The translations under genes and the position numbers were made by a program. This document shows, piece by piece, positions 8,079 to 16,181 of a DNA stretch of 64,000 nt; the first letter of the stretch is position 1; the number at the start of each line of letters is the position of its first letter. The stretch comes from Chryseobacterium mucoviscidosis (GTDB taxonomy: Bacteria; Bacteroidota; Bacteroidia; Flavobacteriales; Weeksellaceae): the NCBI RefSeq assembly GCF_002177115.1, contig NZ_MVAG01000114.1, forward strand, positions 62,001-126,000, written 5' to 3'. Below the pieces are notes generated by a model. It saw nothing but the letters and a program-made list of their open reading frames with translations, did no database searches and was not told where the DNA came from.

Positions 8079-9500
8079 TTAGGCAAGTGTCAATCCAAGC
8101 TTTTCCGCTTCAGCAATCACGAAAGTTCTCGCTTCCTCGCTGTCATTTCCAATTTCGCCTTCCAGAATGGCTTCTTTTACTTTTTCCTTTAAAATTCCGA
8201 TCTCGCGACCCGGTTTTAAATTAAACATTGCCATAATTTCTTCTCCTGAAATTGGCGGCTGAAAATTTCTTACCTGATCTTTTTCCTCAACTTCTCTAAT
8301 CTTAACAGCAACATATTCAAAATTTTTCTTGAATTTCTCCTGCTTTTTAGAATTTTTGGTCGTAATATCGGCTTTACAAAGAGTGAAAAGATCTTCCATA
8401 TTTTCTCCTGCATCAAACAGTAATCTTCGCAATGCAGAATCCGAAGCATCATCGGTAATCAGAGCAATCGGTCGAGACGAAAGTTTTACCATTTTCTGAA
8501 CATATTTCATGTCCGGACCTAAAGGCAGTTTCAGTCTCTGGAATAATGTTTTTACCATTTTTGAGCCTAAAAACTCATGTCCGTGAAACGTCCATCCTGT
8601 TCCTTCAACGAATTTTTTGGTCGGTGCTTTTCCGATGTCGTGAAGCAATGCAGACCAACGAAGCCACAGATTATCGGTGTTTTCAGAAATATTGTCTACC
8701 ACTTCCAAAGTATGGTAAAAATTGTCTTTATGGGTTTGTCCTTCCACTTCTTCTACTCCTTTCAGATCAATCAGTTCAGGAATAATTAATTTCATTAAAC
8801 CTGTCTGTTCCATTAATTTCAGACCAACAGATGGCTTTTTGGAAAGCATGATTTTATTAAATTCCACCATGATTCTTTCCATCGAAACAATTTTTATTCT
8901 TTCGGCTTCCTGCTTAATGGCTTCCAAAGATTTATCTTCGATCTGAAACTGAAGCGTAGAGGCAAAACGGATGGCTCTCATCATTCTCAACGGATCATCA
9001 GAATAGGTTTGTGCAGGTTCGAGAGGCGTTCTTAAAATTCCTTTTTCCAGATCATCCATTCCGTTGAAAGGATCGATTAGTTCACCAAAACTATCCTGAT
9101 TTAACGAAATTGCCATTGCATTTACCGTAAAATCTCTTCTTTTCTGGTCGTCCTCAATGGTTCCGCCTTCCACTTCCGGTTTACGGCTGTTTTCGGTGTA
9201 GCTTTCCTTTCTTGCGCCTACGAATTCAAGCTCAAGATCTTTGTATTTGATCATCGCTGTCCCATACGTTTTGAAAACCGAAACTTTCATTTTCGGATCA
9301 ATTTCTTTTCCTACGTTTTGGGCAAGTTCAATACCGCTTTGTTCGGTCACAAAATCAATATCCGTGGATGCTTTTCTTTTCATCAAAAGATCGCGTACAT
9401 AGCCTCCGACGACATACACAGACTGGTTGTTTCGGGCTGCAACCTCCGAAATGATTTTGAAAAGTTTTAAATTTTTATTTTGAGTAAGGTTAATTTTCAT
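8079..9500 (-). CDS. cca: CCA tRNA nucleotidyltransferase / poly(A) polymerase family, with HD domain
   Basis: A 473-residue class II nucleotidyltransferase. The head domain has GGYVRDLLMKRKASTDIDFV (GG...RD and catalytic DxD) at about residues 32-51, followed by RRDFTVNAMA. Next is the RNA-binding helical region (DDPLRMMRAIRFAS), then an HD domain (HTLEVVDNIS ... LLHDIGKAPT) at about 265-300. It adds or repairs the CCA tail of tRNA; poly(A) polymerase is the alternative within this family, though CCA-adding is expected in Bacteroidetes. A small membrane protein gene abuts its stop. Confidence 0.9.
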   Translation of the reverse strand: MKINLTQNKNLKLFKIISEVAARNNQSVYVVGGYVRDLLMKRKASTDIDFVTEQSGIELAQNVGKEIDPKMKVSVFKTYGTAMIKYKDLELEFVGARKESYTENSRKPEVEGGTIEDDQKRRDFTVNAMAISLNQDSFGELIDPFNGMDDLEKGILRTPLEPAQTYSDDPLRMMRAIRFASTLQFQIEDKSLEAIKQEAERIKIVSMERIMVEFNKIMLSKKPSVGLKLMEQTGLMKLIIPELIDLKGVEEVEGQTHKDNFYHTLEVVDNISENTDNLWLRWSALLHDIGKAPTKKFVEGTGWTFHGHEFLGSKMVKTLFQRLKLPLGPDMKYVQKMVKLSSRPIALITDDASDSALRRLLFDAGENMEDLFTLCKADITTKNSKKQEKFKKNFEYVAVKIREVEEKDQVRNFQPPISGEEIMAMFNLKPGREIGILKEKVKEAILEGEIGNDSEEARTFVIAEAEKLGLTLA

Positions 9501-9524
9501 TTTCTAATACGCTAATGCCGTTCA

Positions 9525-9868
9525 TTAATCGTAATGAGCATACATTTTATTAATTTTTCCGTCTTCATTAAAAAACATCACTTCCATCGCATGCTTATCC
9601 ATAATGGATTTGTAAAATAAAGCCACAGAATCTACTTCTGCCGTAGATTTTATAAGCTCGAAGTGAAGATCAGGATATTTTTCCAGCGCTTCCTTCCAAT
9701 ATCCGCGAACCGCAGATTTTCCTTTTAAAGAACTTTCTTCTCCTCCTGTTGCTAATTTTATCATCGGCGTAACGATCTCTATATCATCCGAATAATGAGA
9801 TAAAATAATATCCAGATCATGCGAATTCCATGCTTTAATCCATTCTTCAGCAAACTTTTGTGATCCAT
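9525..9868 (-). pseudogene. NTF2/SnoaL-like protein gene with 5' frameshift
   Basis: Codons from 9764 downwards encode a SnoaL-like fold (AVRGYWKEALEKYPDLHFEL ... VMFFNEDGKINKMYAHYD). In the same frame the protein extends upstream as QKFAEEWIKAWNSHDLD then IILSHYSDDIEIVTP, typical of the family N-terminus, but a TAA precedes it and no start codon exists in that frame. An ATG at 9866-9868 (ATG GAT) lies one frame off, and adding one base near 9861-9865 would give M-D-P-Q-K-F. So a single-base deletion, or sequencing error, disrupts codon 3. The alternative is a 79-residue product from the internal ATG. Confidence 0.7.
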
Positions 9869-9968
9869 CGCAATTGTTTTAAAATTGAAGTTCTGCAAAG
9901 ATAAAACTAAAAAAAGAAATCCTGCCGATGCGGATGAATAAGACTTTAAAATATATGATAAAGGTCGA

Positions 9969-10517
9969 TTATTCTCTGAGAACTTTTATTCTGTTGTCGC
10001 TCCAGACTTTTATTACCGACGAACCCGAATATTTTGAAACTTTTTCGCGGTCTTCTTCTACTGCATAGTCTACAAGATCAATCATTTCAGGAGAAATATC
10101 CGAGAATTTTAACGGACTTTTTTCTCCACTGAAATTGGCAGAAGTAGAAACCAAAGGTTTGTTGAGTTTTGTAATCAGTTTTTTGCAGAAGTCATTTTTT
10201 ACCAGACGGATTCCGATGCTTCCGTCTTCAGCCAACAATTCTTTTGGCAATCCTCTTGGGTTTTCATAAACAATTGTTACGGGCTTTTCGCTCAGATCAA
10301 TAATTTCCCAAGCCATTTCCGGAACATCAACCAAATCCTGTAATCTTTTTTCAGATTCCACCAAGATGATCATGGATTTGTTTTTTTCCCGTTTTTTGAT
10401 GTCAAATATTTTGTTTACGGCTTCTATATTGGTAGCATCACAACCGATTCCCCAAATGGTGTCTGTTGGGTAAAGAATTGTGCCGCCGGATTTTAAAATT
10501 TCTATTATTTTTTCCAT
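9969..10517 (-). CDS. tsaC: L-threonylcarbamoyladenylate synthase (Sua5/YciO/YrdC family)
   Basis: A 182-residue enzyme that makes threonylcarbamoyl-AMP from threonine, bicarbonate and ATP for t6A modification at position 37 of ANN-decoding tRNAs. Motifs are GGTILYPTDTIWGIGCDATN near the N-terminus, KKREKNKSMIILV, the RLVKNDFCKKL region and VSTSANFSGEKSP. Length matches YrdC-type enzymes that lack the Sua5 C-terminal domain. An inverted repeat of the GIY-YIG element begins 8 bp upstream of its start, so that insertion sits directly in its 5' region. Confidence 0.9.
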   Translation of the reverse strand: MEKIIEILKSGGTILYPTDTIWGIGCDATNIEAVNKIFDIKKREKNKSMIILVESEKRLQDLVDVPEMAWEIIDLSEKPVTIVYENPRGLPKELLAEDGSIGIRLVKNDFCKKLITKLNKPLVSTSANFSGEKSPLKFSDISPEMIDLVDYAVEEDREKVSKYSGSSVIKVWSDNRIKVLRE

Positions 10518-10524
10518 TTTTTTC

Positions 10525-10923
10525 TGTCATTGCGAGGAGCGAAGCGACGAAGAAATCTCAAAAAGGATTGAGAATATCTTTAATATCTTCTGTCAAATCT
10601 CTCCACTCCGGATTAATTGAATTTATTAAATCAATTTTTTTCTGTCTCGAACCTGCTTTAATTTGTTTTTCTCTAAAAATAGCATCTCCTATTTCCTGAA
10701 ATGATTCCCAATAGACAAGTTTGTCAATATTATATTTAGATGTAAAGCTTAGTTCAAAAATCTTTTCTTTATGCTGATAAATTCTTTTTGGTAAATTTGA
10801 TGTTACCCCAGCGTAAAGAACCGTATTGTTTTTATTGGCCATAATATAAACAAAGCCTGGTTTCATTTGTGTTCATCTTTAAAATTATGAGATTGCTTCG
10901 TCGCTTCGCTCCTCGCAATGACA
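10525..10923. mobile_element. GIY-YIG gene unit bounded by 36-bp inverted repeats
   Basis: The ends, 10525-10560 and 10888-10923, are inverted copies matching in 35 of 36 bases (tgtcattgcgagg, agcgaagcgacgaag, then aatctca). Between them lies one GIY-YIG gene, and its stop codon (10558-10560) is made by the last three bases of the left repeat. The unit is 399 bp long and sits between two unrelated genes. A related hairpin with the same 12-bp arms but no gene occurs at 18377-18424. Mobility is inferred from this layout. Confidence 0.65.
10558..10866 (-). CDS. GIY-YIG nuclease family protein
   Basis: This 102-residue protein is a single GIY-YIG domain of the UvrC/YhbQ type. VYIMANKNNTVLYAGVTSNL provides the GIY...YIG-equivalent (VYI...YAG), then RIYQHKEK with the conserved Arg, and the downstream FREKQIKAGSRQKK carries the metal-binding Glu and basic helix. 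Single-domain proteins like this are abundant in Bacteroidetes and their substrates are unknown. It lies inside near-perfect inverted repeats that also supply its stop codon, which suggests that gene and repeats travel together, perhaps with the nuclease acting on the repeat hairpin. That role is inference. Confidence 0.88.
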   Translation of the reverse strand: MKPGFVYIMANKNNTVLYAGVTSNLPKRIYQHKEKIFELSFTSKYNIDKLVYWESFQEIGDAIFREKQIKAGSRQKKIDLINSINPEWRDLTEDIKDILNPF

Positions 10924-10938
10924 TAAAATTAAAAAACT

Positions 10939-11442
10939 TTACAACTTCGGCAAATACCTTTCCTCAATAATATTCAGATGATGAATATTGTGACCAACAA
11001 TTAATTTTCCGATGGTTTCGGCAGAAATCTGGTTTCCGTTGGCGAATCCTACATTTTTTAAGGCTTCGGAATTTGCAGTTTCTAAAAGAATCTGAGAAGA
11101 TTTTCTGATCAGTTGATATTCTTCCAATAATGAACTTAGTGTTCTTTCATTCGCGAAAGACTGTTTAGCGTACAATTCCTCATCAAAACCCGGCAATTCA
11201 TTTTGGTCGCCTCTTGCAAAAGCCAATATTCTGTACTGAAAGATTCTTTCGGTATCGGATAAATGCAGAAGGAGTTCTTTCAGCGTCCATTTTCCTTCCG
11301 CGTAGGCAAAAAGAGATTGTTCTTCTGAAAGCTTTGAGTAAATTTCAACCGTTTTTTCTCCGGATTTTTTCAGTTCTTCCAGCCAGTTTTCAGAAGGAAT
11401 TAAGTCTAAATATCTTTGAACGTATTTTTGAAAATCAGTCAT
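10939..11442 (-). CDS. DinB family protein
   Basis: A 167-residue four-helix-bundle protein of the DinB/YfiT group. HLSDTERIFQYRILAFARGD carries the first conserved His near residue 60, and VGHNIHHLNIIEERYLP at the C-terminus carries the His pair of the three-His metal site. ESLAN-type DinB proteins include thiol-dependent transferases and damage-inducible proteins of unknown activity. The substrate cannot be told from the sequence. It stands just upstream of the GIY-YIG unit on the same strand and may once have been in one operon with the Sua5 gene. Confidence 0.8.
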   Translation of the reverse strand: MTDFQKYVQRYLDLIPSENWLEELKKSGEKTVEIYSKLSEEQSLFAYAEGKWTLKELLLHLSDTERIFQYRILAFARGDQNELPGFDEELYAKQSFANERTLSSLLEEYQLIRKSSQILLETANSEALKNVGFANGNQISAETIGKLIVGHNIHHLNIIEERYLPKL

Positions 11443-11536
11443 ATATAATGAATAATAAGTAATTGGTAATTGGTAATGAGTAATATTTTAGTAACAATTA
11501 AGATTTCGTAAACTGTTACTCTGGTAAATTGTTACG

Positions 11537-11977
11537 TTATGAAATCTTCCATTCGTAAAAATTCACTTCATCGTAGATTTCGAATCCGCAGCTTGGGTAA
11601 AGCTTGTTTCCGATATCATTGGATTTTCCGGTTTCAAGAAGAATTCCGGCGGCATCTGTTGATTTTGCCATTTCTTGGGATGCTTCAATCAGTTGTTTTG
11701 AAAACCCTTTTCCACGATAATTTTCATTCACATACAAATCATTCAAAAGCCAGTATCTTTTCATTCTTGTGGAGGAAAATAACGGATACAACTGAACAAA
11801 ACCGACTAATTTCCCTTCATTTTCGGCAACAAAAATTTCGGAATCGCTATTTTCAATTCTTTCTGTTAAAAATTTTTCCGCAGCATGAATATCGGAATCT
11901 TTATGATAAAAGATCCTGTACTGATCGAACAGTTCAGCTAAATGCTGTACATCTGCAAGTTGGGCTTTTCTTGTCAT
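11537..11977 (-). CDS. GNAT family N-acetyltransferase
   Basis: This 146-residue protein is one GNAT domain. The strands and turn around VAENEGKLVGFVQLYP, the acetyl-CoA-binding loop VNENYRGKGFSKQLIEAS (R/Q-x-x-G-x-G/A form) at about residues 87-105, and the ETGKSNDIGNKLYPSCGFE segment are all present. It transfers an acetyl group from acetyl-CoA to an amine whose identity is not visible. Its spacer to the DinB gene contains short gtaac/aattg direct and inverted repeats (11464-11536) but no gene. Confidence 0.85.
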   Translation of the reverse strand: MTRKAQLADVQHLAELFDQYRIFYHKDSDIHAAEKFLTERIENSDSEIFVAENEGKLVGFVQLYPLFSSTRMKRYWLLNDLYVNENYRGKGFSKQLIEASQEMAKSTDAAGILLETGKSNDIGNKLYPSCGFEIYDEVNFYEWKIS

Positions 11978-12037
11978 AATGGGAGTTTAAAACTTTGTCA
12001 AAGCACAAAAAACTTCATAAACTTTTGACAAAGTAGA

Positions 12038-12517
12038 TTATAAATGATGATCGTAGCTGAGAACGTGTTTCATTTTCCAGTCTTTTCCGTCCAGAATCCA
12101 GAGAATGGTAAATTTTGCACGGCTTCCCTTGTTCCATTTTCCGTTGTAAAATTCAGCAAAATCATGTTCTCCTTCCTGAATGAAAGCATACAGAGCATTA
12201 TTGTTGTACAAAGGATATACTTTCATGGAATTTGGAATCAGTTCGCGTTTCACTTTGTTGGGTCCGCCACAAATATTATTTTTAATGGAGGCTTTAAAGG
12301 CTTCTTTTCCGGAAGTAATTCCGCCTTTATCGTGGTAGAATTCCAAGTCGTCGCTTACGATAGAATCATAATGAGAAAGATCGCATTTATTGAATCCGAT
12401 ATCGAATATCAGACTATCTAATTTTTTCGCCGTTTTGTACAGTTCGTCGGTATTTTTAACCTGAGAAAAAGCAATCTGGCTTACCATTAACAGGAATAAA
12501 ATCTGGATCTTTCTCAT
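12038..12517 (-). CDS. Secreted NTF2-like (DUF4440-type) protein
   Basis: A 159-residue protein with a signal peptide (MRKIQILFLLMVSQIAFS, then Q). The mature part has the pattern of SnoaL/DUF4440 folds: LSHYDSIVSDDLEFYHDKGG, SGKEAFKAS and a C-terminal KFTILWILDGKDWKMKHVLS. Such proteins form cone-shaped barrels, and many are non-catalytic or ligand-binding. The predicted location is periplasmic or secreted. No neighbour suggests a pathway. The spacer upstream (12518-12893) contains repeat elements rather than genes. Confidence 0.75.
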   Translation of the reverse strand: MRKIQILFLLMVSQIAFSQVKNTDELYKTAKKLDSLIFDIGFNKCDLSHYDSIVSDDLEFYHDKGGITSGKEAFKASIKNNICGGPNKVKRELIPNSMKVYPLYNNNALYAFIQEGEHDFAEFYNGKWNKGSRAKFTILWILDGKDWKMKHVLSYDHHL

Positions 12518-12610
12518 TATGTTTTATTTTAAAATGTTGTTCAACACTCTGTCATTCTGACGTTAGGAAGAATCTTTTTTAATAAATTTTTGAATTTCTA
12601 TTCCAACGTT

Positions 12611-12690
12611 TGTCATTCCGCAGGAATCTCGGCTCTAATTTTTTCAAGCAATTTTCTAATACTATCTAAAGATCCTTTCAGGATGACAAA
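12611..12690. repeat. tgtcatt-type interspersed repeat
   Basis: The 80-bp segment has ends tgtcattccgcaggaatct and agatcctttcaggatgaca, imperfect inverted copies of each other. A similar 80-bp unit is at 61384-61463, and half-units with tgtcattctga ... aagaatct occur at 12550-12577 and within the 52321-52862 array. No coding capacity is seen. Confidence 0.5.
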
Positions 12691-12732
12691 CTTTAATTGT
12701 ATTTTTCAAATACTGAAAGAATTGACTACAAT

Positions 12733-12811
12733 CCTAGCCACGATTGCAACGGCATCCTTTTGTGAAGCAAAGCGTAGCAAAAGATATAGTGGAAAGCGGG
12801 AAATAGCTCCA
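12733..12811 (+). ncRNA. Structured intergenic repeat resembling Flavo-1 RNA (copy 2)
   Basis: Starts cctagccacgattgcaacgg, continues catccttttg with an inner hairpin (tgaagcaaagcgtagca), and closes with agtggaaagcgggaaatagct then cc. It matches the 4371-4477 copy at both ends but carries a different central hairpin. It lies in a 376-bp spacer with the tgtcatt-type repeats. Naming as Flavo-1 is from memory of the motif. Confidence 0.5.
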
Positions 12812-12893
12812 AAAATTTAAATAAATTCTATTTAGATTCTTTACTCCAATTCGTTCTATACAGAATGGCAAAGTGTTATAAATTGTTTTTAAA

Positions 12894-14033
12894 CTAAGAA
12901 AAAGCTCTTTCCAGATCTGCGATAAGATCTTCTGCATCTTCGATTCCTACACTTAAACGAACCAAATCGTCTGTAATTCCCAATTCTGCACGTTTTTCTG
13001 CAGGAATGGAAGCATGAGTCATCAAAGCAGGATGATTGGCAAGAGATTCTACTCCACCCAAAGATTCAGCTAAAGTGAACACTTTTACTCTTTCTAAAAA
13101 TTTGATGGCATCTTCTTTTTTACCTGATTTAAAAGTGAAGGAAACCATTCCTCCGAAATCTTTCATCTGAGATTTTGCCAGTTCATGTTGTGGATGAGAT
13201 TCTAATCCAGGGTAAATTACCTGATCAACAGCAGGATGAGATTCAAGGTATTTTGCAACAGCCATTCCGTTTTCAGAATGTCTCTGAACTCTTAAAGCCA
13301 GTGTTTTAATTCCTCTCAACACCAAATAAGAATCGTGAGGCCCTAAAATTCCTCCGCTTGCAAACTGAATGAAGTGAAGGTTTTCTCCAAGTTCGGCATC
13401 TTTTGCAATTAAAGCTCCCGCAATAACATCGGAGTGACCTCCCAAGTATTTTGTTGCAGAGTGCATAACGATATCGGCTCCCAAATCAATCGGTCTCTGA
13501 AGATAAGGTGTAGCAAAAGTGTTATCCACTGCAACCAGAATATCTTTTCCTTTGGCAACATCAACAACTGCTTTAATATCAACCAGTTTCATTAAAGGAT
13601 TGGTTGGCGTTTCAATCCAGATTAGTTTTGTTTTATCTGTAATAACGTCATTGATCTTAGAAACATCATCAAAATTCACGAAGGTAAATTTCAACTGATA
13701 TTTTTCGAAAAGTCTGGTGAACATTCTGTACGTTCCTCCGTACAAATCGTCTACTGCAACCACTTCATCTCCCGGATTTAATAATTTTAAAACACAGTCG
13801 ATTGCCGCCAGACCGGAACCGAAAGCCAGACCTCTCGCTCCGTTTTCGATGCTTGCCAAAGAGTCTTCCAAAGCCTGTCTTGTAGGGTTTGCCGCTCTGG
13901 AATATTCGTAACCGGAATGTACTCCCGGACTTTTCTGTGCGAAGGTAGACGTTAAAAATACAGGTACATTCACAGAACCCGTTGCAGATTCGTGATGCTG
14001 TCCTCCGTGTATTACTTTTGTATTAAAATTCAT
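12894..14033 (-). CDS. Cystathionine gamma-synthase / gamma-lyase family PLP enzyme
   Basis: A 379-residue Cys/Met-metabolism enzyme of PLP fold type I. It opens FNTKVIHGGQHHESATGSVN. The cofactor lysine lies in HSATKYLGGHSDVIAG (about residue 198), with the YEYSRAANPTRQALE and IETPTNPLMKLVDI motifs upstream and SLGGVESLANHPALMTHAS near the C-terminus. It either makes cystathionine from an activated homoserine and cysteine (MetB), or cleaves cystathionine to cysteine, alpha-ketobutyrate and ammonia. The two cannot be separated from sequence reading alone. It is transcribed leftward, downstream of gldB-gldC. Confidence 0.88.
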   Translation of the reverse strand: MNFNTKVIHGGQHHESATGSVNVPVFLTSTFAQKSPGVHSGYEYSRAANPTRQALEDSLASIENGARGLAFGSGLAAIDCVLKLLNPGDEVVAVDDLYGGTYRMFTRLFEKYQLKFTFVNFDDVSKINDVITDKTKLIWIETPTNPLMKLVDIKAVVDVAKGKDILVAVDNTFATPYLQRPIDLGADIVMHSATKYLGGHSDVIAGALIAKDAELGENLHFIQFASGGILGPHDSYLVLRGIKTLALRVQRHSENGMAVAKYLESHPAVDQVIYPGLESHPQHELAKSQMKDFGGMVSFTFKSGKKEDAIKFLERVKVFTLAESLGGVESLANHPALMTHASIPAEKRAELGITDDLVRLSVGIEDAEDLIADLERAFS

Positions 14034-14058
14034 TGTTTTATATTTTTGATTTGAGGCT

Positions 14059-14113
14059 GGATGATGGAAGATGGATGCTTTTGTAAACTTCTAACATCAG
14101 GCTTCCATCATCC
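14059..14113. repeat. Inverted repeat between gldC and the cystathionine enzyme gene
   Basis: Arms ggatgatggaag (14059-14070) and cttccatcatcc (14102-14113) are perfect inverted copies around 31 bp, and an extra gatggatg lies beside the left arm. It may be a small dispersed repeat. It is not followed by a clear T-run on the minus strand, so I do not call it a terminator. Confidence 0.45.
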
Positions 14114-14121
14114 CGCTTTTT

Positions 14122-14448
14122 TTACATTTTTATCGCCGATTTTATTGCGAACTCTTCTGCCATCTGCTCCAACCATTGTGCCACATCTTCTTCACCTGTT
14201 GCTCTTTGGTAGGTATTCCCCATAGAAACAAGCACCTGGTGAATGAACATTTTCATCTGATCCACCGGCATTTCTTTTGTCCAGAGATCAATTCTCAAAG
14301 CTTCCATATTTTTTTCGTCCCAAACCGAGATCATGGTTGCTTTTGTTTCTTCTTTTTCAATTCCGCCATCCTGTGCGTTCCAGGTGATGTTTTCTGGAAT
14401 GTGGTTTTCATCCAGTTCTACATCTATCGTAATCTGAGTTTTTCTCAT
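14122..14448 (-). CDS. gldC: Gliding motility protein GldC
   Basis: A 108-residue protein matching GldC throughout (RKTQITIDVELDENHIPENI ... DLWTKEMPVDQMKMFIHQVL). In Flavobacterium johnsoniae, GldC is required for or assists gliding and is encoded with gldB; its biochemical role is unresolved. There is no signal peptide, so it is probably cytoplasmic. It follows gldB by 55 bp on the same strand. Many Chryseobacterium strains do not spread visibly yet retain gld genes as part of the T9SS apparatus. Confidence 0.92.
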   Translation of the reverse strand: MRKTQITIDVELDENHIPENITWNAQDGGIEKEETKATMISVWDEKNMEALRIDLWTKEMPVDQMKMFIHQVLVSMGNTYQRATGEEDVAQWLEQMAEEFAIKSAIKM

Positions 14449-14503
14449 AATTTTCTATTTATTCTACTGTATATTGTTTGCCAAATATTTTACATTCAGC
14501 GTA

Positions 14504-15487
14504 TTATTTTACTTTCGGTTTATAGCCAGACTGGTTAAAGATCACGGTTGCATCTAATCCTAAGAAATCCTGAAGTTTGGTTTCAGGTTTTTGCTTCAGA
14601 TATTCTTTACAGATCTGCCATCCTGTGAATATGGCAATCTGCGGAGAAGATTCGTTATCAATTTCCGTATAAAATTTCGAGAATGGTCCCGGAGCGATAA
14701 AACGGTCTTCCAATCTGTGATCGTCTCCAAAAATGATATTATTTTCCACGAAATAATTCCAGATGTTGGCTTCGTTGGAGACTGCCCATTCATATTGCTT
14801 CTGGGTGTAGTTCATTTTCAGATATTCCGGATATGTGGGTAAAAAAGCGTCTTTAAGAATCATGATTTTACCGTTGAGAATCATCATATCAATAAATTTC
14901 TGATGATCCGGAGATTCTTTCACAAAACCTTCCGCGAAAATCTGTGCTACTTTCGGAACTATATTATTCGGGTTCATGGATTTCTGGAAGTACATTTCCA
15001 GCCCTTTGTAATTGGCGTTTCCGTCTCCCATAAAGCCTGTCATATCAATAAAAAGCTGATTTCCTTTGGCATCATAAAAAATAGGATCCTGAACCATCTG
15101 CAAAGCCGATGAAAACAAAAATACTTTCGGACTTTTAAAGGAAGGAAAATAAAATCTGATGTGCGAAAACAAATCCTGAAGATCGGTCTGCAGTTTTTTC
15201 TGATCTATTTTTGAAGTAGCCTCCTTGTAAATTTTAATTTCTTCAGGATCTGCTCTTCTTTTGGCAAAATCTGCATCGCTTACCGTTCCCTGAAACCAAG
15301 GAAATTTAGCTTTAAAACTTTCCGACGAAACATTCGGATCGTAGAGTTCTTTGGAAATATCTGTAATTTCTACTTTTTCCGCAGGAGTTGTAATCTCTAC
15401 GTTCCATTGATTCTGAGATTCTTTTTTGCAGGAATTCAATCCTAAAATTAATACTAAAGAAAGTGCAGTAATTCTGAAAATCTTCAT
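14504..15487 (-). CDS. gldB: Gliding motility lipoprotein GldB
   Basis: This 327-residue lipoprotein has the lipobox LVLILGLNSC (Cys20). The body shows GldB-type sequence: FKAKFPWFQGTVSDADFAKR at the start of the mature domain, then MDMTGFMGDGNAN-like (FIDMTGFMGDGNANYKGLEM) and MNPNNIVPKVAQIFAEGFV. GldB is essential for gliding in F. johnsoniae and is conserved among T9SS-bearing flavobacteria. It leads the gldB-gldC pair. A TATTTTTG box 25-32 bases upstream of the ATG is a plausible -7 promoter element. Confidence 0.93.
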   Translation of the reverse strand: MKIFRITALSLVLILGLNSCKKESQNQWNVEITTPAEKVEITDISKELYDPNVSSESFKAKFPWFQGTVSDADFAKRRADPEEIKIYKEATSKIDQKKLQTDLQDLFSHIRFYFPSFKSPKVFLFSSALQMVQDPIFYDAKGNQLFIDMTGFMGDGNANYKGLEMYFQKSMNPNNIVPKVAQIFAEGFVKESPDHQKFIDMMILNGKIMILKDAFLPTYPEYLKMNYTQKQYEWAVSNEANIWNYFVENNIIFGDDHRLEDRFIAPGPFSKFYTEIDNESSPQIAIFTGWQICKEYLKQKPETKLQDFLGLDATVIFNQSGYKPKVK

Positions 15488-15511
15488 ACTTTTACATGAA
15501 ATTTAAGTGTA

Positions 15512-15519
15512 CAAAAATA
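15512..15519 (-). promoter_or_regulatory. Putative -7 box for gldB-gldC
   Basis: The minus strand reads TATTTTTG, matching TAnnTTTG, 25 bases upstream of the gldB ATG. No good -33 TTTG was identified. Confidence 0.45.
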
Positions 15520-15538
15520 CGGATTTAAACATAATGTA

Positions 15539-16177
15539 ATGATGAAAAATAAAATAATTCCGATCCTCATTCTTATTTTCTCTGTATCCTGTTTTTACAG
15601 TCAAAGCCTCATTTTTAAAGATAAAAATCTTGAAAAAGCGGTGATTGAAAATTTTGACCTGAACAAAGACGGAAAAATGAATCAGTTTGAAGCCGACAGA
15701 ATTGAAAATTTATTTTTAGTGAATAAAGGCATTACAAATGCAGAAGATCTTCCTTATTTTAAAAATGCTAAAATGATCGTACTGGACGACAACAGCATTG
15801 TAAATCTTTCCCTGAAAAATTTGGATCATCTCCAGCTTTTTTCGTGTACAGGATGTAAAATTTCAAATTTTAAGGCAGAAAATCTAAAAATTCTGGCATC
15901 ATTGTATCTCGACAACAATCAGATTGAAAATATTTCGCTGAAAACGACGCCCAGAATTGATCAATTAACCGTATCTTTAAATAAAATAAAGACCATTGAT
16001 CTAAGCTCGCTTAAATATTTGAAAAAGTTAAATCTTGAGCATAATCTGATTCAAAAATTAGATATTTCCCAAAATATAAATCTGGAAACCTTAAACGTGA
16101 CGAAAAATCCGATCAAGGAAACAGACATTAAAAAAGGAGCAGCCAATGTAACGATTTTCGGATTTCAGCAACAGTAA
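15539..16177 (+). CDS. Secreted leucine-rich repeat protein with EF-hand-like loop
   Basis: A 212-residue protein with a signal peptide (residues 1-21, ending CFYSQ). Residues ~40-51 read DLNKDGKMNQFE, which fits a 12-residue EF-hand/dockerin calcium loop with acidic positions 1, 3, 5 and 12. Leucine-rich repeats follow from about 75 to 195 (MIVLDDNSIVNLSLKNL, LASLYLDNNQIENISL, LKKLNLEHNLIQKLDIS). No T9SS sorting domain is present, so it is probably periplasmic or freely secreted. A binding partner is not predictable. It is divergent from gldB. Confidence 0.75.
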   Translation: MMKNKIIPILILIFSVSCFYSQSLIFKDKNLEKAVIENFDLNKDGKMNQFEADRIENLFLVNKGITNAEDLPYFKNAKMIVLDDNSIVNLSLKNLDHLQLFSCTGCKISNFKAENLKILASLYLDNNQIENISLKTTPRIDQLTVSLNKIKTIDLSSLKYLKKLNLEHNLIQKLDISQNINLETLNVTKNPIKETDIKKGAANVTIFGFQQQ

Positions 16178-16181
16178 TTTT

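Noticed and set aside
10525..10923. CRISPR-like repeat
   Set aside because: Only two inverted copies with a gene between; no direct repeats with regular spacers.
11539..11979. 146-codon rightward open frame opposite the GNAT gene
   Set aside because: Exact antisense shadow of the well-supported leftward GNAT gene with no homology-like motifs.
14059..14113. Terminator for the cystathionine enzyme or gldC gene
   Set aside because: A 31-base loop and no T-run in the right place; listed as an inverted repeat only.
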